Assembly (NCBI GenBank): GCA_038237225.1
Contig: JBBRYX010000009.1
Location: 1 to 64,000, forward strand
Direction: 5' to 3'
Length of the DNA: 64,000 bases
Source of the DNA: DASVUC01 sp038237225
Lineage (GTDB): Bacteria > Planctomycetota > Phycisphaerae > Tepidisphaerales > Tepidisphaeraceae
Shown in pieces: positions 58,943 through 64,000 of the stretch. The position numbers and the translations under genes are program-made. The notes under the pieces are model-generated. The model was not told the origin of the DNA. It made no database searches and saw only the letters and a list, made by a program, of their open reading frames with translations. Numbering within the stretch: the first letter of the stretch is position 1; each line of letters opens with the position of its first letter.

Positions 58943-61210
58943 ATGACCATTGCACCATCGCTGATCCTCCAAACCGAAGAACCCGAATCCGACCTCGTGC
59001 GGCAAGACCGCAGCATCGAACGATTCCTCATCATCGTCCTCACGCTGATCGGCGGCATTCTTCGCTTCGCCTACCTGAACCGCCCCACAATCTCCGCCGA
59101 TGAAGCCGCCCTCTACCTTCAAGTCACACGCCCATTTCTCGATCTCGCGCACAATCTCGATTCTCAGCATCTCGCCCCGCTCCATTACGAGCTGTATTGG
59201 GTGATCGGAAAATTCGTTCCTCTGAACCCCTACGTATTCCGGCTGCTCCCCGCCCTCACGGGAACGCTTCTCATTCCTGCCGTCTATTGGCTAGCCAAAC
59301 AAATCGTCAGCATCCGCGCCTCCATGCTCGCAGCCACGATCATCGCCTTCTCCGGCTACCTTCTGCCCCACGCGCGCGACGCCCAATTCCACACCCCGTT
59401 CTGGTTCCTCACCGTCCTCAACCTCGCCTGCTTCCTCCACTGGCTCCGCCGCCACAACGCCCGCGGCTACCTCGCCTGGATCGCCACCGGCGCAACCATG
59501 CTCGGTTTCAACCACTCCAGCGCCCCCATCCTCCCCCTCCAACTCCTCGTGTTCCTGACCTACCCCCACTACAGCCAAGCCCACCTCGTCATGAGTGGGT
59601 CCGATCAACATCCCACGAAAGTTGATCGCTTACTCACCACAACCTACATGCTCGTCCTTTTCCTCATCGGTCTCGCGATCATTCCGTCCGCAACCGTCTA
59701 CTCCCTCTTCTCCCCACAAATCGATTCCATCCTCACGCACACTCAAATCGTCGCCCCCACCCCATCGCAGACCACCGCACCCGCCCGCCCGCCCCGCGCC
59801 ATTCCTCCGCCCACCTCACCCGCGCAAGCCGCCAGCCTCGCCCTGATGGGCTGGCATCCCGCCCCGCCCGATCAGCGCGCCGCCGTCGACATCCGCGCAA
59901 CGTGGTATCTCTCCTACGGCCTGCAACTTCTAATGATCTTCATTCTCCTCACGCTGCTCCCCTGGCCCACGCCCAAGGTCACGCCCCTCCGCTTCCGCCG
60001 CCCGCAGCAACTGGCGCGAAGCCCCAACGTCCGCTACTCCTATCAAACCGAAATCCCCCCGCACGAGCGTCTTCCACAACCCATCTGGCGCATCGCCCTT
60101 TGGCTCGGCACCTGGATCATCATCCCCACCTACGCCCTTCACTGCATCCTTAACCCCGACTCCACCTCGCCTCGCGATCTCGCAATCTCCCTCTTCACCA
60201 TCGCGAAGTCCAACCTCATCATCACGCTCGCCATCGCCGGCGCTGTGGCTGCCTACTGCTTCTATTGGATCCGCAAGCACCATCCTCTCACCCGCGCCGA
60301 TCTCCGCTCCGGCATCTTTCCTCTGCTCCAAATCGTAATCATCGCGACGATTCTGCTTCTCCTTTGCATCACGCTAACCCGCACCCTTCCCCACCTGAAC
60401 ATTCCTCCCGACTTCCTCCCCAAAGACGTCGGCTTCATCTACGCCCCCATCGCTATCCTCCTCGCCACGCTGATCTTCCGCATCCGCTGGAAGCTCCTCC
60501 GCCACGTCGGCATCCTCATTCTCCTCGCCGCCAACATCGCCCAGGCCTCGTTCACCGTTTTCAAAAACGCGACCCCCCGCGCCGACATTCTCGCCGATGA
60601 TCTCATCATCGCCGATATCCCGAACTCCCCCATTCGCACCTATGTGAACATCCCCAAAAATCTCCCCACGCCCGACTACACCGAATCTCTCGCCGCCTGC
60701 ACCGACTATTACCTCGCCCTCCCCAAGAACCCCAGGATCTCACTCACCCCCTCTCATCGAATCGCCAAACCCGACGATCCCTGGACAACCCACCAAGCCC
60801 TCACCGAACGCGCCGCCGCCCTGAACGCGATCACCCACCACGCCGAGCAGCTGATCCTCTGGGACTGCGCCGACTCCCCCACCCCCACCCGCGACGGCGC
60901 CATCGAAGACACTCAGAAATGGAAGCTCGCCGCCGAGCAACGCTTCCCCGTCTACAACCCCCAAACCTGGCAGCGCTTCTACACCCTACGCCGCCGAATC
61001 TACGTCTTCCCCGGCACACCCTCCGCACAAAAACTTCCCCCGCCGTCAAAGGAGGGGCAGGATGCAAACGCCGTCCTCGACCGTTTCCACAAGCAAGTCG
61101 AAGAACAAGCGAACCCCAAATCCACCACACACCCCGCAACCCGTCCGACGCCGGCGCGCCCGCCCACACACACGCCCGTGCGCCGCCGTCCCGTCACGCG
61201 CCGCTCATGA
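58943..61210 (+). CDS. Membrane glycosyltransferase, GT39/PMT-like
   Basis: The 755-residue protein starts MTIAPSLILQTEEPESDLVR. It has an early loop with ISADEAALYLQVTRPFLDLA carrying the acidic residues of PMT-type enzymes, and about ten membrane helices. A long extracytoplasmic C-terminal domain (DADILADDLIIADIPNS-like region onward) ends in a Pro/Arg-rich tail. It should transfer a sugar from a polyprenyl carrier to an envelope acceptor. The GC-rich upstream frame is excluded because it begins in the palindromic element. Confidence 0.8.
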   Translation: MTIAPSLILQTEEPESDLVRQDRSIERFLIIVLTLIGGILRFAYLNRPTISADEAALYLQVTRPFLDLAHNLDSQHLAPLHYELYWVIGKFVPLNPYVFRLLPALTGTLLIPAVYWLAKQIVSIRASMLAATIIAFSGYLLPHARDAQFHTPFWFLTVLNLACFLHWLRRHNARGYLAWIATGATMLGFNHSSAPILPLQLLVFLTYPHYSQAHLVMSGSDQHPTKVDRLLTTTYMLVLFLIGLAIIPSATVYSLFSPQIDSILTHTQIVAPTPSQTTAPARPPRAIPPPTSPAQAASLALMGWHPAPPDQRAAVDIRATWYLSYGLQLLMIFILLTLLPWPTPKVTPLRFRRPQQLARSPNVRYSYQTEIPPHERLPQPIWRIALWLGTWIIIPTYALHCILNPDSTSPRDLAISLFTIAKSNLIITLAIAGAVAAYCFYWIRKHHPLTRADLRSGIFPLLQIVIIATILLLLCITLTRTLPHLNIPPDFLPKDVGFIYAPIAILLATLIFRIRWKLLRHVGILILLAANIAQASFTVFKNATPRADILADDLIIADIPNSPIRTYVNIPKNLPTPDYTESLAACTDYYLALPKNPRISLTPSHRIAKPDDPWTTHQALTERAAALNAITHHAEQLILWDCADSPTPTRDGAIEDTQKWKLAAEQRFPVYNPQTWQRFYTLRRRIYVFPGTPSAQKLPPPSKEGQDANAVLDRFHKQVEEQANPKSTTHPATRPTPARPPTHTPVRRRPVTRRS

Positions 61211-61211
61211 C

Positions 61212-62210
61212 TCACACATTCAACAGCACCACCACCACGATCAGCACCACGATCACCTGCGACGCCGCCACCGTCGCCAGCGCGTGCGGGAACTGGAGAT
61301 ACTTCCGGTACGCCACGCGCAATCGCCACGTACACCACATCCCAAATAACGACGCCGAAAACATTTGCAGAAACAGCGGATACCCGACGAGCTCCGCCAC
61401 CGGATTATTCCACAGCCACTGCCAAGGTAGCCAAATCACCAGACCCAGCGCCACGATCATCCCGATCCAGAACTCATCACAAGCATACACCGCGCAGCGC
61501 ATCACATGCACCGGCAACACTTTTGCGCGCCGCATCGAGCGCTGAAAGATCAGCAATGTCGCGAGCGTGATCCACGGCCACGCCACATACGTCCCCAAGA
61601 GCGCCGCCACGCGCAGCGCACCCGACCCTCTGTGATTGCCCATTCCACCCCAATTGATCACCGATGCCGATCGGTCCAGCACCATCCTTGCGAAGTCCCT
61701 GCTCCAGGCCTTTGGCACCTGCGTATCCACATAGTTCTCCACCGATCCCCACGCCAGCCGAATCCGCTCCAGATCCCGCGGCCCCGATGACTTCTTCATG
61801 TGAGCGACCCAACGCGCCCGCGAAAGCGTCAAATCCTGCGCGCTCTCCCAACCCTGATGGACAATCATCATCATCGGCCCCAGCACCAGCAGCCCCGCCA
61901 GGATCACCCAGTACCGAACCATCCGCCCACGCTTCACCGCATGCGTCGGCCGCAGCACCGTCCAGAATTTCCCCGGCCGCATCCCCCCCACCACCGTCCG
62001 CACAAAAGACCAAACATTCCGCCGCGGATAATGCTCGAACAAATAAGGATGCCGAGTCTTCTCCGCATGGATCAACTCATCCCAGGTAAACGAAAACCCA
62101 CACTCCGGACACCGCGGCTCCTGCAAACCCCGCAAGTTGTAATCACACAACGGACACAACAGATCCTTCGCCCCATGCTCCGCCGTATGCTCAATCGCCG
62201 CAGCTTCCAT
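61212..62210 (-). CDS. Zinc-ribbon membrane protein, 332 residues
   Basis: Starting at MEAAAIEHTAEHGAKDLLC, it has an N-terminal zinc ribbon CPLCDYNLRGL...CPECGFSFTWDEL. Four or five membrane helices follow (VILAGLLVLGPMMMIVHQ, VAALLGTYVAWPWITLATL, IGMIVALGLVIWLPWQW, SQVIVVLIVVVVLLNV). The ribbon matches those at 39294 and 46136. The longer upstream frame reads PGRDAHAT from a half palindromic element and is excluded. It ends 2 bases after the glycosyltransferase stop on the other strand. Confidence 0.7.
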   Translation of the reverse strand: MEAAAIEHTAEHGAKDLLCPLCDYNLRGLQEPRCPECGFSFTWDELIHAEKTRHPYLFEHYPRRNVWSFVRTVVGGMRPGKFWTVLRPTHAVKRGRMVRYWVILAGLLVLGPMMMIVHQGWESAQDLTLSRARWVAHMKKSSGPRDLERIRLAWGSVENYVDTQVPKAWSRDFARMVLDRSASVINWGGMGNHRGSGALRVAALLGTYVAWPWITLATLLIFQRSMRRAKVLPVHVMRCAVYACDEFWIGMIVALGLVIWLPWQWLWNNPVAELVGYPLFLQMFSASLFGMWCTWRLRVAYRKYLQFPHALATVAASQVIVVLIVVVVLLNV

Positions 62211-62230
62211 TACAGTTCGCCTTCCAAGCG

Positions 62231-62251
62231 TGGCATGGGCGTCTCGCCCAG
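62231..62251. repeat. Half palindromic element upstream of the zinc-ribbon gene
   Basis: tggcatgggcgtctcgcccag plus flanks matches one arm of the element at 13674. It lies in the divergent gap before nuoB. Confidence 0.75.
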
Positions 62252-62300
62252 GTTTTCTTTCCAAGTAACCTTCTCTTGCCCCAACACCGGACATTCGTAC

Positions 62301-62306
62301 TATAAT
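62301..62306 (+). promoter_or_regulatory. -10 box (TATAAT) of nuoB
   Basis: A consensus TATAAT lies 38 bases before the nuoB ATG, so nuoB has a normal leader, unlike the leaderless genes. ttgccc at 62276-62281 could be a -35 with a long 19-base spacer. Confidence 0.5.
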
Positions 62307-62344
62307 TTCACAAAGTAGCCGTCCATCTTATTTGAAGCCAAACC

Positions 62345-62911
62345 ATGCTCGATCCCCTACAACTCCCCGACAACGTCCTCACCCTTCAGCTCAAGAAGGT
62401 CGTCAACTGGGCCCGCAGGTCTTCCCTCTGGCCAATGCCCTTCGCAACCGCATGCTGCGGCATCGAACTCATGGCCACCGCTTCCAGCCGTTTCGACCTT
62501 GCCCGCTTCGGCGCCGAGGCCATGCGCTTCAGCCCCCGCCAGTCCGATCTCATGATCGTCGCCGGCCGCGTCACCATCAAGATGATGCCCGTCCTCCAGC
62601 ACATCTATCAGCAGATGACCGAACCCAAATGGGTCATCTCCATGGGCGCCTGCGCCAGCACGGGCGGTGTATTCGACTGCTACGCGACCATCCAGGGCAT
62701 CGACCAGTTCATGCCCGTCGATGTCTATGTCCCCGGCTGCCCCCCGCGTCCGGAAACCCTCATCGAAGGCATCATGGCCATCCAGAATATCATCGACCAG
62801 GAAGGCCTACCCCCCGCCGGCAAACGCCGCCCCCTGCAACTCGCGATCGAACCCAGCTACAAGCCCGCCCCCCAACCCATCCCCATCACCCTCGGCGGCT
62901 CGCCGCTGTAA
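62345..62911 (+). CDS. nuoB: NADH-quinone oxidoreductase subunit B
   Basis: The 188-residue protein carries the N2 4Fe-4S ligands C37 and C38 (ATACCGIELMAT), C103 (SMGACASTGG) and C132 (VPGCPPRPE). FSPRQSDLMIVAGRVTIKM is typical. It hands electrons to quinone. No nuoC or later nuo genes follow; the next gene is a minus-strand membrane protein. The stop is followed by converging genes. Confidence 0.96.
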   Translation: MLDPLQLPDNVLTLQLKKVVNWARRSSLWPMPFATACCGIELMATASSRFDLARFGAEAMRFSPRQSDLMIVAGRVTIKMMPVLQHIYQQMTEPKWVISMGACASTGGVFDCYATIQGIDQFMPVDVYVPGCPPRPETLIEGIMAIQNIIDQEGLPPAGKRRPLQLAIEPSYKPAPQPIPITLGGSPL

Positions 62912-62956
62912 CCACCCGACCTCAAATGGCCCGTGGCGGCTCCGACTCCCCCCTGA

Positions 62957-63613
62957 TCACTCCTGCATATCATGCGGCGTTGCCACAGGTTTGGATTCGG
63001 CCGAGCCCCGCTCGCGCAGGTAAACCGATAGATAAACCATCGCCGCCAACGACAGAAACTCGCTCTGCCAGTTCTGAAACGATTCAAACCAGAACGTGCT
63101 CGAGACCAGGTATTGCGCCACGGTCATGGGCGGCTCGCCATGCGCCCGCCTTTCCTCCGAGTGCTCCCTGGCTCCTCCCCAGGCGTGGACGATGATGCTG
63201 AGCAGGAACAGCAGCCCGAACGCAATGCTCAACGAGTGAGAATACACCCTCAGGGCGATGCCGCCCTTGCGAACCGGCCACGGTGCTCTGACGGAGTCTT
63301 TGTGATTGGCCGGATGCTCATCGACAGCTTCCTCATCCGCTGACCTGGACTCGGGAGATCCCTTCTGGATCAGGAAGACCGTCAGCACGACGAACATGCA
63401 CATCTGGAGAAACTCGCTCTCCCAATTCTCTGCCGTGGCTTCCCAAAAATGCCCGGTCGCGAAGTAGCCGAGAAACGACACCGCCGGCTGATGGTGCTCG
63501 CGCTGATCGTTATTATGCGCTTGCCAACCTGACAGCACCTGGCCAAACAGGGTGAGGATGAACATGACCAGCAGAACGAGCGTCAGACCGTTGTCGTGAA
63601 GAATGCGTTTCAT
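62957..63613 (-). CDS. DUF6766-like membrane protein with internal duplication
   Basis: Starting at MKRILHDNGLTLVLLVMFIL, the 218-residue protein has four membrane helices in two similar halves. Each half has a helix, a short linker, then FW(x)n(E/Q)NWQ/ESEFL and a second helix ending in a charged (x)RGS motif (HFWEATAENWESEFLQMCMF and TFWFESFQNWQSEFLSLAAM). This matches the DUF6766 family by pattern. The function is unknown. An alternative start 13 codons upstream is possible. Confidence 0.7.
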   Translation of the reverse strand: MKRILHDNGLTLVLLVMFILTLFGQVLSGWQAHNNDQREHHQPAVSFLGYFATGHFWEATAENWESEFLQMCMFVVLTVFLIQKGSPESRSADEEAVDEHPANHKDSVRAPWPVRKGGIALRVYSHSLSIAFGLLFLLSIIVHAWGGAREHSEERRAHGEPPMTVAQYLVSSTFWFESFQNWQSEFLSLAAMVYLSVYLRERGSAESKPVATPHDMQE

Positions 63614-63720
63614 AACACGCCTGCCGACAAAACGCGTGCCAGCAGTCACCACTGGGTCAGCCAGACGTTTTAGTCATCGTGCTGGACTTGGCGACACCAG
63701 ACTCCCACAATCGCCGGACT

Positions 63721-64000
63721 GTGAACGAAGCCAATCTTCTCGAGCGCGCCGTTGCCGCTCATCAACAGAACAATCTGATTGATGCCGAGCCGCTTTATCG
63801 GCAGGTCCTGGCAGAGGATCCCGACAATATTGACGCCCATCACCTCCTCGGGCTCCTGCTCCACCAATCGAACCGCAATGTGGACGCGCTGGAACTACTG
63901 ACCCACGCAGTCGCGCTTGATCATGAAATCCCCGAACTTCACAACGTGCTGGGGCTCGTCCAGGCGCGGCTGCAACAACCCGAAGCTGCATTGGATTCCT
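63721..64000 (+). CDS. TPR-repeat protein, N-terminal part (runs off the window)
   Basis: The frame from GTG 63721 reads VNEANLLERAVAAHQQNNL, then AEPLYRQVLAEDPDNIDAHHLLGLLL, two classical tetratricopeptide repeats, and a third at EIPELHNVLGLVQ. TPR repeats of this type in long proteins often precede a sulfotransferase or glycosyltransferase domain, which cannot be seen here. The start is uncertain: in-frame GTG 63679 and TTG 63688 are also possible. Confidence 0.7.
   Translation, partial: MNEANLLERAVAAHQQNNLIDAEPLYRQVLAEDPDNIDAHHLLGLLLHQSNRNVDALELLTHAVALDHEIPELHNVLGLVQARLQQPEAALDS

Noticed and set aside
62332..63195. Plus-strand frame of 287 codons overlapping nuoB
   Set aside because: It is out of frame with nuoB, which has all its iron-sulfur ligands, and it reads Pro/Arg/His-rich shadow.

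Overview
The window looks like chromosomal DNA of a GC-rich, Gram-negative-type bacterium, most likely a planctomycete (inference). The support is indirect: several families of short palindromic or simple repeats typical of PVC genomes, membrane proteins with a CxxCGYxLxGL...CPECG zinc ribbon, complex I genes away from any nuo operon, many long secreted proteins of unknown function, and many genes whose Pribnow box lies directly in front of the start codon.

Region 1-13 kb is an accessory, defence-rich stretch. It opens with the right end of an IS3-family element that has cut into a decayed ASCH-domain gene. A VapBC pair follows, then a Type III restriction-modification operon (mod, a RelE/Phd-like toxin-antitoxin pair, res) on the minus strand. 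aspS sits between this operon and a second restriction-modification locus, a beta-class methyltransferase with an HNH endonuclease. A 65-bp repeat occurs next to both loci. At 12.7-13.1 kb two adjacent 21-bp tandem arrays lead into a SemiSWEET gene.

Region 13.4-32.5 kb is mostly housekeeping: rsmE, trpS, HicBA, a TetR regulator, a SAM methyltransferase and dus, a PMT-type glycosyltransferase, a PrxQ-type peroxiredoxin, a DUF2103-like gene with a Sua5/TsaC gene, ligA, an alpha/beta hydrolase, glucokinase, a Ycf46-like AAA+ ATPase and a soluble histidine kinase. Short repeats lie between these genes and in several cases inside their reading frames.

Region 32.5-49 kb holds an MBL hydrolase, ispG, a Uma2 protein, argC, a Rieske protein, mutY, and a group of lipoprotein genes resembling the LpoB/COG3014/YcfL cell-wall set. 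tRNA-Tyr and tRNA-Asn follow, then a DUF2089 regulator with a large HEAT/esterase membrane protein.

Region 49-64 kb holds a polysaccharide deacetylase, a YbjQ protein, a three-gene operon (LtaS-like sulfatase, DltA-like adenylating enzyme, carrier protein), tRNA-Val, two large envelope proteins, nuoA, a second PMT-type glycosyltransferase, a zinc-ribbon membrane protein, nuoB, a DUF6766-like membrane protein and the start of a TPR protein.

The strongest leads are the leaderless-promoter pattern, the repeats captured inside coding sequences, the toxin-antitoxin pair embedded in the Type III operon, the LtaS/DltA/DltC-like operon, and a structured RNA candidate upstream of glk.
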